The translations under genes and the position numbers were made by a program. Shown piece by piece: positions 51,428 to 61,335 of a DNA stretch of 64,000 nt (positions are counted from its first letter, which is position 1; every line of letters starts with the position of its first letter). The notes under the pieces were generated by a model, which saw only the letters and a list, made by a program, of their open reading frames with translations, ran no database searches and was not told the DNA's origin. The DNA is from Psychrobacter cibarius (lineage in GTDB: Bacteria > Pseudomonadota > Gammaproteobacteria > Pseudomonadales > Moraxellaceae), in the NCBI RefSeq assembly GCF_016107535.1, contig NZ_JABASQ010000008.1, positions 31,449 to 95,448 of the forward strand. Direction: 5' to 3'.

Positions 51428-52780
51428 TTAGCCCTCCAGCTCAATGCGCGTCAAGTTATCACGCAAAATATCACCGAATTCATATTTGCCAGGAGATACG
51501 AAGGTGCATAATGCTAAATCTTCTTCGTCCAATTCGAGCACGCCCAAATCTACGGCGCTAATCATGTCTTCGACAATTAATGCACGTAGTAACTGTGTAG
51601 GCAGATAATCTTGCGGCATGACCTCTTCATAAACCCCGATAGGTACCATCGCTCGCGGTGAACCATTACTCGTGGTCGTAAAGTTATATTTCTTATTACC
51701 AAAAAACTTAGAAATATAAATAGGCAGCTTAGAGAAGCGGTTGGTGCCGACACTTAGGAAATGGAACGCTGGACGTTCACGCCCTTCAGGCAGCACACTG
51801 ATTTGATTATGAAAACGACCAAGATAAGCCGTATTGCCAAACACTTTGCGACCTGACAACACCGAACCGGAAATAATGCGGTTCTCGCCAGCCGCCAGCT
51901 GTCCTTTGGTCAGAGCAGCGATATCAGCACCGCGCTCAGTAGCCACCAAATGTGGCTTGGTGACCGCAGGACCTGCCAAACTAATGATACGGCGCGTATA
52001 TAAGCGACCGCTGGTGAATAGCTTACCGATCGCAATCACGTCTTGGTAGCCAATCGTCCATACGGTCACGCCGCGCATGATTGGGTGCAAAAAGTGAATG
52101 TGCGTGCCAGCCAGACCAGCAGGATGCTTACCAGCAAAGCTATGATACTCAGTGACATTATTAGCCGCCGTTTTGGCAACTGGCGTCAACTGGGCATCAC
52201 CATGATGGCAAACAAAGGTCTTGGGGCTGAGTGTCGATAAGACAGCAAGTCCGTCATTGAACGCTTGCAACTGATCGCTAATCAGCAGCATTGGGTCAAA
52301 TGCTAATGGATTGGTATCCATAGCGGTGACAAAAATAGCATGAGGACGGGCACCGATTTCTGGCGCACGGCTATAAGGGCGCGTGCGAAACGCGGTCCAT
52401 TCGCCAGAGGCAAGCAGTTGGGTTTCAACAACTTCAGCGTCTAGGTCAGCAAGTTGCTGGGAGTCATAGCGCTCGAAGTCTACTTCTTCACCGTTTGGGT
52501 CGACCGCAATCACAAGGCTCTCAAACACACGACGTTCACCGCGTTTAATCGCGACGACTTTACCAGCAGCAGGGGCAGTATAGATAACGCCAACTCGTTT
52601 TTTGTCTTCAAAAACGGGCTGACCCTTTGCTACGATATCACCTTCTTTGACGTTCATCGTGGGCTTCATGCCCACATAATCATAGCCAATAACGGCGACA
52701 TGTGTCGGTTGGTGCTCAGATATCTCGCGGGATGATTCACCGGTGATGGGCAAATCCAAACCTTTTTTGATGGTAATCAT
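51428..52780 (-). CDS. nqrA: Na+-NQR subunit A
   Basis: A 450-residue peripheral cytoplasmic subunit, first gene of the operon. The N terminus [17 protein letters not shown] and the Rnf barrel-sandwich region with [19 protein letters not shown] and [18 protein letters not shown] are typical, as are [20 protein letters not shown] and [23 protein letters not shown] near the C terminus (each shown in part). NqrA contributes near the quinone site. The 1.1-kb gene-free stretch upstream should hold the operon promoter; none was picked out. Confidence 0.96.
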   Translation of the reverse strand: MITIKKGLDLPITGESSREISEHQPTHVAVIGYDYVGMKPTMNVKEGDIVAKGQPVFEDKKRVGVIYTAPAAGKVVAIKRGERRVFESLVIAVDPNGEEVDFERYDSQQLADLDAEVVETQLLASGEWTAFRTRPYSRAPEIGARPHAIFVTAMDTNPLAFDPMLLISDQLQAFNDGLAVLSTLSPKTFVCHHGDAQLTPVAKTAANNVTEYHSFAGKHPAGLAGTHIHFLHPIMRGVTVWTIGYQDVIAIGKLFTSGRLYTRRIISLAGPAVTKPHLVATERGADIAALTKGQLAAGENRIISGSVLSGRKVFGNTAYLGRFHNQISVLPEGRERPAFHFLSVGTNRFSKLPIYISKFFGNKKYNFTTTSNGSPRAMVPIGVYEEVMPQDYLPTQLLRALIVEDMISAVDLGVLELDEEDLALCTFVSPGKYEFGDILRDNLTRIELEG

Positions 52781-53893
52781 AAGCGAAAACTTAGTCCATA
52801 GTCTAAAACGATACCAGACGTCCTGTTTGGTATATCGGTAGCATGAACATCTGCGTCATTCAATAAAGCCCCCGCGTCTCTCTTCCTATAGTAGGATAGT
52901 GACAAAGGATCTCTAAAAATAACGCATGATCATAACTACTAGTAAGAGTATTAACGCTGACCTTAGACTCCTTAACAACACGTTAATGTCTTATTCGAAT
53001 GACCAAAGTGGCGACTGGCTACCAAGGTGTATGTTAAAACCATCAAATCAAACGCAATCGTTCAAGCCTTTAGCGAAAATGATTGTGTAGACAATAGCTC
53101 TATCATACGTTTCATTGAAAATTAAAGCTTGTAACACCAGCGCAATTGACCAATCTTATCGGTTTGGTACCCTATTAATAGATACGCAATTAGATAAGAA
53201 TGCAGCCAAAAGATGATCTATCGAAATAGATGATAAACTGGTTGACAGACAAACTAGCGAAGCCATTATTAAGTAGATTTCACTCACATCAATAAGCGGC
53301 TATACAGCTAGTAATGACTGTTCTAAAATAGTTAGCTAGTGATAGAGAGACGATAGAGACTATAAAAAAGAAAGAGGCGTCATTAGAGTTTAGTGCTGTA
53401 GAGTAGACTGTTTAGAGGCCACCAGTTGAAATTTCTAATATAACCCTTCTTAGCAATATGTCAGCCAACATCAAAAAGATGCATTTAGCTGCTGCTCGAC
53501 TCATCCTGACCGCTATGCAACACTAAGCCATAAATGACTCAATAAAAAGCGCAGCGCATGGTTACTATCACATAGAAACAAATAAAAATTTACCTAGGAT
53601 TATACGCTAAATTGACCTAAAATTGCCAGTCAGTAATTGAATTTATCTAATGTTGCCAGTGATTCAATGTATTAAAACTTATGGTTATGATTGACAGTTT
53701 TCTTATGGTCATTTCTATCTATCGAAGCGGATTTTGGGTCTATCATGGATAGCTTTTGATTCGTCTATATATTAAGTCACTTTTGACTGATGTTTTTATG
53801 CGTGTTTAGAGGGTGTTGAACGTTCAATACACCCTGATTTTTGAATTTACTTTTCTAAATATATTTATTGTTGTGCTTTATAAGGAATGCTAT
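52781..53893. other. 1.1-kb gene-free region upstream of nqrA and hisA
   Basis: Both strands are full of stops and no frame of useful length exists, in a genome where gaps rarely exceed 450 bp. Divergent control sequences for nqrA and hisA must lie here. Only small structures were found: ATCTAT-CGAA-ATAGAT (53216-53231). No tRNA, no terminal repeats, no match to the MITEs. A decayed gene or an unrecognised small RNA is possible. Confidence 0.55.
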
Positions 53894-54631
53894 ATGTGTG
53901 CTGTGCCTGTCATTATCCCGGCGATTGATTTAAAAGATGGTAAATGTGTCCGCTTAAAACAAGGCCGTATGGAGGATGATACGGTTTTTTCTGATGATCC
54001 AGTGGCCATGGCAGCACGCTGGGTAGAGGAAGGTGCACGTCGACTGCATTTGGTTGATTTGAATGGGGCATTTGACGGCGTACCCGTTCATAGACAAGTG
54101 GTGAATGACATTACGAAGGCGTATCCGAATCTGCCTATTCAGCTGGGCGGCGGTGTGCGCAATATGAACACCATTGAGCAATATATTACGGCTGGTTTGA
54201 CTTATATCATCATTGGTACAAAAGCGGTCGAAGATCCTGAGTTTGTCGCAGAAGCTTGCCGCGAATTTCCGGGTCATATCATTGTAGGTATCGATGCTAA
54301 AGACGGCATGGTCGCGACTCATGGTTGGGAAAATGTGACGGATACCAAGGCGACCGAGCTTGCAAAGCGCTTTGCAGATGTCGGCGTATCGTCGATTGTC
54401 TACACCGATATCAACCGCGATGGCATGATGCAAGGCGTCAACGTTGAACAAACTGTCAATTTGGCACGTGAAGGCGGCTTGCCTGTGATTGCTTCAGGCG
54501 GCGTGACCAATATGAAAGATATCGAACTGCTGAAACCTTATGGCGATTGTATTGAAGGCATCATTACTGGTCGCGCAATCTATGAAGGCACGTTAAACTT
54601 GGGCGAGGCACAAGTTTATTTGGACAGTTAA
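53894..54631 (+). CDS. hisA: Phosphoribosylformimino-5-aminoimidazole carboxamide ribotide isomerase HisA
   Basis: A (beta-alpha)8-barrel isomerase of histidine synthesis, 245 residues. Markers: [18 protein letters not shown] at the N terminus with the catalytic Asp in [49 protein letters not shown] with the second catalytic Asp, and [12 protein letters not shown] plus [10 protein letters not shown] for the phosphate sites. The start at 53894 follows AAGGA at 7 bases; the frame is open 27 codons further up but without family resemblance. hisF, usually next to hisA, does not follow. Confidence 0.95.
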   Translation: MCAVPVIIPAIDLKDGKCVRLKQGRMEDDTVFSDDPVAMAARWVEEGARRLHLVDLNGAFDGVPVHRQVVNDITKAYPNLPIQLGGGVRNMNTIEQYITAGLTYIIIGTKAVEDPEFVAEACREFPGHIIVGIDAKDGMVATHGWENVTDTKATELAKRFADVGVSSIVYTDINRDGMMQGVNVEQTVNLAREGGLPVIASGGVTNMKDIELLKPYGDCIEGIITGRAIYEGTLNLGEAQVYLDS

Positions 54632-54694
54632 TGATTATTGAACATTTAATAAAGAAAGATGAGTACGAAAATCTATAAAAAGCAAAGGATGCTT

Positions 54695-56332
54695 ATGAAC
54701 ACTCACTTTGACCGTTCAACGATACGCGATTTTATAAAAGCGTGCGGTCAAATGCTGTTGTTACTAAGCATCCTTTTTGCCTTTCCAGTGTATGCGGCCG
54801 GTGAAGAGGTGACTGGTATCACCACTGCATTGGGGATAGATACAGCAGAAAATCCGGCAGCTGACAAACCTTTACTTGATGCGCCATCAGAAGAGGGAGC
54901 TTCAGCATCTCCAGTTGTCATACCTGAGCCAGCGCCACCGCCCATAATCAGTGGTGAGAGCACCAATAATGCGCAAATAGAAACCACTCCTACTCCGCAA
55001 AAAGACAATGACATTCGTCAACGTATTCAGGGTATTTTTTCTGAAATAGAAGGTCTGCAGGCTGTCAATGTCAGCGTTACGCAAGGTGTTGTCACCTTAA
55101 CCGGAGAGACGCCGAACGAGAAAAAAGCCCAACAAGCCATTAATTTGACCAACCGTCTGACAGATGTGGTCACCGTCGAAGATCGGATTGATCGCACGCT
55201 TGATGTTCAAGACAATGTCACTACCGTTTATCAAGGTCTTAAAGCACAAGCCAAAAATCTGGTTAAAGCCTTGCCACTCCTATTGGTCGGCATTGTCCTA
55301 TTTGCATTGGTGACATGGTTTGGTAGTTGGCTGTCTAATCGCAAAAAAATGTGGCAACGGCTCACGCCCAATCCGTTTGTCGCCGAATTGCTGTCACAAA
55401 CCGTTAAAGTTATTTTTATTATTTTCGGTTTGATTCTTGCGCTGAGTTTGATAGGCGCCGAAACCATCTTAGGCACTTTGCTTGGCGGTGCAGGCGTTAT
55501 CGGTATTGCCGTTGGTTTTGCGGTCAAAGACACTATTGAGAATTACATTGCCTCGCTCATGCTCAGTATTCGCCAACCATTTCGCGCACGTGATCATATT
55601 TTAATTAATAATCAAGAGGGGATCGTAGTACGGCTAACCTCACGTGCGACTATTCTGATGACTTTAGATGGTAACCAGTTGCGCATTCCCAATGCTGAAG
55701 TATTTAAAGCAACGATTTTAAATTACACCAAAAATCCAGAACGTCGATTTACCTTTGAATTAGGCGTTGATGCCAATGATGATCCATTAGCGGCTATCAA
55801 GGTCGGACTGGATGCGATACATACATTAGCATTCGTTTTAGATGAACCAAAAGCAGTGGCTGTCATTACCAATGTTGGCGACTCTAATATCATTTTGGAA
55901 TTTCAAATTTGGGTGGATCAATCAGACACGGACTTCTCAAAAGCACGCAGTATTGCCATTCGTGAGACCAAGCATGCGTTAGAAAATGAAGGCTTCAGCT
56001 TGCCTGAACCGATTTATCGTTTACGATTCAATAGTAACTTAGAAAAAGCGTTTGAGCATATGCAGGCTAACACTGATAGTGCTAAGTCAGATATGACAAT
56101 TACGACGAACACGCCCAAAGTGACTGATAAAAACCAGAATGAAGATAATAGCGTTGATGATAAGGACAAAAAACAAGCAAAGGCTCGTGCCAAATTGATT
56201 TTACGAGGTCGAAATGCTGATGAGGTGCTTAACGCGCGTCCTGACGACAAACTCATGGAAAAAGTTGAACAGGAAATTGCAGAAAGCTCTGACGAGACTG
56301 ATCTACTGAATAATAATAGCCCGCAAGAATAA
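54695..56332 (+). CDS. Mechanosensitive channel MscS with N-terminal BON domain
   Basis: A 545-residue inner-membrane protein: signal peptide (FIKACGQMLLLLSILFAFPVYA), a Pro/Thr-rich linker, a BON domain (about 105-175; VNVSVTQGVVTLTGETP) in the periplasm, membrane segments at about 200-220 and 245-275, then the MscS pore helix and beta domain: GGAGVIGIAVGFAVKDTIEN, SIRQPFRARDHI, IPNAEVFKATILNYTKNPERR (in part). A charged cytoplasmic C-terminal tail follows. It should gate on membrane tension to release osmolytes. The BON domain may tie it to the envelope. The start at 54695 follows AAGGA; ATGs at 54659 and 54689 are alternatives. Confidence 0.88.
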   Translation: MNTHFDRSTIRDFIKACGQMLLLLSILFAFPVYAAGEEVTGITTALGIDTAENPAADKPLLDAPSEEGASASPVVIPEPAPPPIISGESTNNAQIETTPTPQKDNDIRQRIQGIFSEIEGLQAVNVSVTQGVVTLTGETPNEKKAQQAINLTNRLTDVVTVEDRIDRTLDVQDNVTTVYQGLKAQAKNLVKALPLLLVGIVLFALVTWFGSWLSNRKKMWQRLTPNPFVAELLSQTVKVIFIIFGLILALSLIGAETILGTLLGGAGVIGIAVGFAVKDTIENYIASLMLSIRQPFRARDHILINNQEGIVVRLTSRATILMTLDGNQLRIPNAEVFKATILNYTKNPERRFTFELGVDANDDPLAAIKVGLDAIHTLAFVLDEPKAVAVITNVGDSNIILEFQIWVDQSDTDFSKARSIAIRETKHALENEGFSLPEPIYRLRFNSNLEKAFEHMQANTDSAKSDMTITTNTPKVTDKNQNEDNSVDDKDKKQAKARAKLILRGRNADEVLNARPDDKLMEKVEQEIAESSDETDLLNNNSPQE

Positions 56333-56415
56333 TTTGCAAAAACCTGCCAAAAACTAGGCATAAAAAATGCAACGAAACGTATATCTGATTATCATTCAAA
56401 TACGAGACATTTTTT

Positions 56416-56718
56416 ATGCAAATGAAACACTTGATTATATTCGCCCTAGTGGGCATGGTTGCGTTACTAGGTTTCAACCTCATTAATGGCAATCAACGTG
56501 ATAAAAATAGGGAGCTAGTCATAAGTGACGCAGGATCTGAGCAATCTCCCGATACAGCGTTACCAAATACGGATGATGTAGAAAGTGGCTCAGTAGATGT
56601 CACCAGCCAGCCATTTGGCAAACAGCCTAAAGCCATTCTCGATAATGCTACCGCGAAAATAGATCAGGCTCAGGAAGCAGACAAGGAACGTCTAGACCAG
56701 ATGAGTAATACGCAATAA
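56416..56718 (+). CDS. Small membrane-anchored or exported protein, unknown
   Basis: A 100-residue protein with one hydrophobic N-terminal segment (LIIFALVGMVALLGFNLI) and a polar, Asp/Ser/Gln-rich remainder ending in a predicted helix (DQAQEADKERLDQM). No Cys for a lipobox. It follows the MscS gene by 83 bp and precedes a terminator, so it may share that transcript. No family recognised. Confidence 0.65.
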   Translation: MQMKHLIIFALVGMVALLGFNLINGNQRDKNRELVISDAGSEQSPDTALPNTDDVESGSVDVTSQPFGKQPKAILDNATAKIDQAQEADKERLDQMSNTQ

Positions 56719-56752
56719 TGATTTAAGTAGTCGTTATAAAATACCACGCAAA

Positions 56753-56782
56753 AAAAAGGCCAACGATGACGTTGGCCTTTTT
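56753..56782. terminator. Terminator between the small protein gene and rnr
   Basis: AAAAAGGCCAACG-ATGA-CGTTGGCCTTTTT (13-bp perfect stem with a four-base loop). A and T tracts on both sides allow it to serve both convergent genes. Confidence 0.93.
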
Positions 56783-56805
56783 ATTATTTGAAGTGTTTGC
56801 TAACA

Positions 56806-59100
56806 CTAGCTTTTCTTACTTGCGCCTTTATTACGGCTGCCAGTCTTTTTAGCGGGGCCTCTTCTATCAGTACTTTTCTTATCAGTGCCTTTCTTAGAAG
56901 GCGCGCTCTTCGTTTGATTCATTTCACTAGATTGCAATTTGGCTTTTAAATCAAAGTCAATTTGTAGCAGATCCATATTGACGCCAGCAACTTTCACTTT
57001 AACGCGATCGCCCAGTCCGAACAATGTCCCTTTGTCTTTACCGATCAGCTGTTGTTGCTGTTCATCGTAAACAAAGAAGTCATCACCGACATTAGAGATG
57101 TGAACCAAACCATCGATATATAAGTCAGTCAAGGTGACAAACAAACCGAAGCTTGTGACTGTAGTAACCACACCTTCGAACTCTTCACCAACATGATCTT
57201 TCATATAGTGACACTTGAGCCAAGACTCTACATAGCGTGAGGCTTTTTCAGCACGGCGCTCAGTATCTGAGGTTTGCGTGCCAGCCGCTTCAAGAGAAAA
57301 GTCCATCACTGGCTGCTGAGTATTGGTCACTTTTGCTTTGATGGCACGATGCAGCATTAAATCAGGGTAACGACGAATCGGCGAGGTGAAGTGGCTATAT
57401 TCGTCATAAGCTAGCCCAAAGTGACCGATATTGTCAGGTGCATAGTTTGCTTGCATCATTGAACGCAACAGCATGCTGTGGATACTAATCGCATCGGGTC
57501 TGTCTTTGGTGGCTTCAATAATGCGCTGATAATCGGCTTGCGTTGGATTTTCTTCTGGGAAGCTTAAACCAAAGTTCTTTGCGTATTCGTGAATACGCAT
57601 TGATTTTTCGCCATCAGGTTTGTCATGGTTACGATATAAGACAGGAAGCTCATGCTTGAGTGCAAAGTTCGCTGCACAAGTATTGGCCAGCAGCATACAT
57701 TCTTCAATGAGTTTTTGAGCATCACCGCGAGTACGCGGTAGGATTGCTTCGATACCACCTTTCTCATTGAACTTAATGTAGGTCTCAACTGTTTCAAACT
57801 CCATTGCATGGCGCTCTTCACGCTTTTTAAGCAGCAGCTCATACAATTGATGTAAGGTATCGACAGATTTTTTGACGTCTTTATTACCCGTGAGTGAGTG
57901 AGGTACGCTCTTATCTTCTGGATTCTCAAGATAAGCGTTCACTTGATTATACGTTAAACGTGCTTGAGAGTGCATGACAGCAGGATAGAACTCATAACCA
58001 GTCACTTTGCCTGCCCGCGATATTTTGATATCGGCGACCATACAAAGACGGTCACGGTCAGGATTCAGTGAGCACAGACCATTAGAGAGCACTTCAGGCA
58101 ACATTGGAATCACACGATGCGGGAAATATACGGACGTACCGCGCTCGTAGGCATCTTTATCAAGTGGCGAGTTTGGTGTAACGTAATAACTGACATCAGC
58201 AATCGCAACTAAGACACGATAGTTGCCACCAGAGCGTTTTTCAGCAAATACGGCATCATCAAAATCACGTGCATCTTCACCATCGATAGTCACCAGCGGC
58301 AAATCACGCAAATCTGTACGACCTTTTAAATCTTTTTCAGTCGGCTCTTGATAATCGTTGGCTTGCTTCAGTGCTGCTTCGCTAAAATCTGATGGGATGT
58401 CATAATTGAGTAAGGTGGTCTCAATAATCAGTTCGCGATCATTGTCGTCAGACAGTACTTCAGTGATTTTACCCGTCGCAAATTCATGCTGATTTGGCCA
58501 ATCAATAACATCAACCTTAACAGGAGAGCCTTGCTTGGCATTCATCGCTTGTACATTTTCTTCAGTAACGGTAATCGGCTGGTGATTATTTGGACTACCA
58601 AGCTCGACACAGTAGCCATCTTCATCAAGCGCTAATGTACCAATGAAGTTATTTTGACGACGTTCAACGACATCAACGATACGTCCTTCTGTGCGCCCGC
58701 GATTGTCTGTCGATGTACCGACTGCATCTACGGTATCACCGTTGAAAACCCAGCGCATTTGCTTTTCATGCAAAAACAAATCTGGCATATCGCTTAATAA
58801 TACAAAGCCAAAGCCTTTAGGATGTGCAGACACTGTACCCCTGACGACATCTTGCTTGGTCACTGTGCGATAGCGATAAGGACGACCGTCGCGGTTTACT
58901 TGTCCATCACGTGCCATCGCTTTTAGGCGATTGCCTAAAGCGTCAAACTGGTCTGGGTCATCAATATTAAAGGCTTTTGCCAATTGTTGATGCGTGACTT
59001 CACCATGCTCATTAATCGTACTGAGTATCAGTTCGCGACTAGGGATAGGATTGTCATATCTTTTTGCCTCACTTGAGGCGTTTGGATCGTTCCAACTCAT
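56806..59100 (-). CDS. rnr: Ribonuclease R
   Basis: A 3'-5' exoribonuclease that degrades structured RNA and is important at low temperature, in line with a cold-adapted genus. 764 residues: N-terminal winged helix (ELILSTINEHGEVTHQQLAK), cold-shock domains, the RNB catalytic domain with TIDGEDARDFDDAVFAEK (metal-binding Asp cluster), YFPHRVIPMLPEVLSNGLCSL and YSHFTSPIRRYPDLMLHR (each in part), an S1 domain (FEGVVTTVTSFGLFVTL), and a Lys/Ser-rich basic tail (from about 715). The tail is shorter than that of E. coli RNase R. Confidence 0.95.
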   Translation of the reverse strand: MSWNDPNASSEAKRYDNPIPSRELILSTINEHGEVTHQQLAKAFNIDDPDQFDALGNRLKAMARDGQVNRDGRPYRYRTVTKQDVVRGTVSAHPKGFGFVLLSDMPDLFLHEKQMRWVFNGDTVDAVGTSTDNRGRTEGRIVDVVERRQNNFIGTLALDEDGYCVELGSPNNHQPITVTEENVQAMNAKQGSPVKVDVIDWPNQHEFATGKITEVLSDDNDRELIIETTLLNYDIPSDFSEAALKQANDYQEPTEKDLKGRTDLRDLPLVTIDGEDARDFDDAVFAEKRSGGNYRVLVAIADVSYYVTPNSPLDKDAYERGTSVYFPHRVIPMLPEVLSNGLCSLNPDRDRLCMVADIKISRAGKVTGYEFYPAVMHSQARLTYNQVNAYLENPEDKSVPHSLTGNKDVKKSVDTLHQLYELLLKKREERHAMEFETVETYIKFNEKGGIEAILPRTRGDAQKLIEECMLLANTCAANFALKHELPVLYRNHDKPDGEKSMRIHEYAKNFGLSFPEENPTQADYQRIIEATKDRPDAISIHSMLLRSMMQANYAPDNIGHFGLAYDEYSHFTSPIRRYPDLMLHRAIKAKVTNTQQPVMDFSLEAAGTQTSDTERRAEKASRYVESWLKCHYMKDHVGEEFEGVVTTVTSFGLFVTLTDLYIDGLVHISNVGDDFFVYDEQQQQLIGKDKGTLFGLGDRVKVKVAGVNMDLLQIDFDLKAKLQSSEMNQTKSAPSKKGTDKKSTDRRGPAKKTGSRNKGASKKS

Positions 59101-59242
59101 AAATTACCGTATCTATTTTTAAAATTATTAATAATGGCTATCTTAACACGAACGACGTTGCAATATCTTGCGTCAATTGTCTTAAGTGTATTTGGTAGCA
59201 GGAAGTGGCCACCTTTAATAGGCAACAACTATTAAAAACAAA

Positions 59243-60487
59243 TCAAATGTCGATATCGACTGTACTTGATCTATTGGTTATCTTTTTACTGTCTATCTCT
59301 TTCGACACTTCTAATACTGTTGTTTGATTAGATTTATCCAAGTATTTCTGAGCCTTATCGACTTCAGTAGTCAAAGTATTGACCGTCTGTTTCATGTTCT
59401 CTAGCGCTTCAATTTTATAATTGCTAATCATATCCATCGTATCATAGACGTTATTGAAAGCGTTTTGCAATTTATCAAGCTCAATGCTGCTACTGGTCGC
59501 TTGCTCATGGATTTCACCTGACTGACGTTTTAGCATCGCTGAGGTCGACTCAATCAAGCTGCTGGTGGTTTTATTTAAAGCAGTAATTTGATCAAGTACT
59601 AGTTTTTGATTGGTCATTGCTTGTGCAACCACAACCGCTGTACGTAATGCAGATACGGTGGTTGTGGTGGCTCGATCAACACCTTTTATCAATTCTAAAT
59701 TATTGCGGCGAATGGTATCGAGCGCTAAATAACCTTGCACGTTTACGGCTAACTGAGTTAAAAAGTCGGTGTTTTTTTGACGCACATAAAACAACATCTC
59801 TTCTTTAATAATGCGTGCTTTTTCGGGATCGGTCGCTTCTATCGCATAAACCTTTTGTTCTAACTGCTCATCAATTTTTTTGCCGACATAAACGTATTGA
59901 CGTATGGATTGCATCAGCTCCCACATATTGACTTTTTCTTGCTCAATCATCGCATTGTCTTTGAGCAGCTCATCCTTACCATTATATAGACTGGTAACAA
60001 CCGCATTGATATGCGACTGTGCAGATTCGTATTGACGGAAGTAATCCTGTACTTTATTGCCAAAAGGAATGAGACCGAATAGCTTACGCGAGCTGGTCAG
60101 CTCTTTTTTACTGGGATCTAAATCTTCGACGATGCCGCGCAACTCAGTCAATGACTTGGCGATAGGGGAATTATCAAACAAGCTGTCACTGAGGCTTTTG
60201 GCAGGTAAATCGAGCATACGATTAGACACTTGGGCTGATTCACGAATCTCTTTGGTACCGAGATTATGAATCGATTGCACATTTTGCTGAAATTCAGCAC
60301 TGTGCACAGAATTATTAATCACATGATCAACAAAGGCATCGACCTTGGCATCAAGCTCTGGGATTTGGCTGTCATCCAATTTGACCATCTGATCTGCTTC
60401 GCTTTTTTGTATTTCTCTCACAGGTTCAGGCGCGGTTAGAGAAATACTTGGCGTCGTTGCATTTTCTGGTGGGGTCAATTCTTGCAT
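59243..60487 (-). CDS. telA: TelA-family protein (toxic anion resistance)
   Basis: A 414-residue TelA/KlaA protein (PF05816), largely alpha-helical and soluble. Recognisable text: FGLIPFGNKVQDYFRQYESAQSHI (core LIPFGNKVQDYFRQYE, about 160), MWELMQSIRQYVYVGKKID, DFLTQLAVNVQGYLALDTIRRNN (in part), and ALRTAVVVAQAMTNQKLVL. TelA proteins are linked to tellurite and other stress resistance; the mechanism is unclear. The start at 60487 is set by AAGGA six bases upstream. It follows the infC terminator on the same strand. Confidence 0.9.
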   Translation of the reverse strand: MQELTPPENATTPSISLTAPEPVREIQKSEADQMVKLDDSQIPELDAKVDAFVDHVINNSVHSAEFQQNVQSIHNLGTKEIRESAQVSNRMLDLPAKSLSDSLFDNSPIAKSLTELRGIVEDLDPSKKELTSSRKLFGLIPFGNKVQDYFRQYESAQSHINAVVTSLYNGKDELLKDNAMIEQEKVNMWELMQSIRQYVYVGKKIDEQLEQKVYAIEATDPEKARIIKEEMLFYVRQKNTDFLTQLAVNVQGYLALDTIRRNNLELIKGVDRATTTTVSALRTAVVVAQAMTNQKLVLDQITALNKTTSSLIESTSAMLKRQSGEIHEQATSSSIELDKLQNAFNNVYDTMDMISNYKIEALENMKQTVNTLTTEVDKAQKYLDKSNQTTVLEVSKEIDSKKITNRSSTVDIDI

Positions 60488-60724
60488 GAAATTTCCTTCA
60501 ATATTGGATAAAAGTAGTGTTTTTGTCAACGACTCTGATGGTCGTGATATACGTTATTTTTATACACTTACTAGAAATTTTTAATAAATGCTGATTAGCA
60601 AATATAAAACAGACCTTTAGATTACCGCGTAATCAAATGGTTGAGAAGGTAGGTTTTGTAAAATAGAGTCAGCCAATTATATCTGACTAAACATATTTAA
60701 AAGAGATATGTATCTATACACACA
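60488..60724. other. telA upstream region
   Basis: No gene; notably no rpmI in this position. Carries AGTCAG/CTGACT (60667-60688) as a small inverted repeat. TTGACA-17-CAATAT on the minus strand (60501-60529) looks like a promoter, but transcription from it would begin at the Shine-Dalgarno itself, so it is doubtful. Confidence 0.4.
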
Positions 60725-60762
60725 ATAAAAAACCATCAATATCCCGCAGTATATTGATGGTT
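60725..60762 (-). terminator. Terminator of the thrS-infC operon
   Basis: On the minus strand, AACCATCAATAT (60762-60751) pairs with its complement at 60742-60731, 12 bp perfect with an eight-base loop, followed by TTTTAT. It is 47 bp past the infC stop and so ends the operon before telA. Confidence 0.9.
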
Positions 60763-60808
60763 AAGGTTATACATATCTATATTGACTAACAGCCATCTAA
60801 TAAACAGA

Positions 60809-61330
60809 TTACTTTTTCTTAGTTGGCCCAAGCAGCATACCCATCTGACGACCTTCCATCTTAGGATATTGCTCAACGTTAGCAATCTCAGCAGTATCTT
60901 CGATAATACGATCTAGCTGCTTGCGACCAATCTCTTGGTGCGCCATTTCACGGCCACGAAAGCGAATACTGATTTTAACTTTGTCTTGGTCTTCCAAAAA
61001 GCTGACGATTTTTTTCAGTTTAACCTGATAATCAGCTTCTTCAGTACTAGGACGCAGCTTCATCTCTTTTAGCTGAGTTTGCTTTTGGTTCTTTTTAGCT
61101 TCTTTCGCTTTTTGCTTTTGATCATAGAGGAAATGCTTATAATCCATGATTTTGCATACTGGCGGTTTGGCTTCAGGAACCAATTCGACCAAATCTAGAC
61201 TGTCCTCACGTGCCGCTTTCATCGCGGTTTCGATATCGACCACGCCCATCTGTTCGCCGTCTTCTTTAACGAGACGGACTTCTTTGGCTGTGATATCTTC
61301 GTTGATGTTCAAACGGTTTGACTGTTTAAT
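60809..61330 (-). CDS. infC: Translation initiation factor IF-3 (ATT start)
   Basis: IF-3 binds the 30S subunit, keeps it apart from 50S and rejects non-canonical starts. The frame reads well to [21 protein letters not shown], giving 173 residues. The only start that fits the Shine-Dalgarno GAGGAG (61339-61344, 8-base spacing) is ATT at 61330-61328; a TTG at 61312 would be far from it. An ATT start is the known device by which IF-3 represses its own translation. Motifs: [21 protein letters not shown] (in part), [13 protein letters not shown] and the C-terminal [17 protein letters not shown]. The Shine-Dalgarno overlaps the last codons of thrS. Confidence 0.95.
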   Translation of the reverse strand: MKQSNRLNINEDITAKEVRLVKEDGEQMGVVDIETAMKAAREDSLDLVELVPEAKPPVCKIMDYKHFLYDQKQKAKEAKKNQKQTQLKEMKLRPSTEEADYQVKLKKIVSFLEDQDKVKISIRFRGREMAHQEIGRKQLDRIIEDTAEIANVEQYPKMEGRQMGMLLGPTKKK

Positions 61331-61335
61331 AGGTA

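Noticed and set aside
53954..54451. 165-residue minus-strand frame opposite hisA
   Set aside because: Shadow frame; hisA has complete motifs.
60501..60529. TTGACA-17-CAATAT on the minus strand as the telA promoter
   Set aside because: The resulting transcript would begin at the Shine-Dalgarno, leaving no usable leader.
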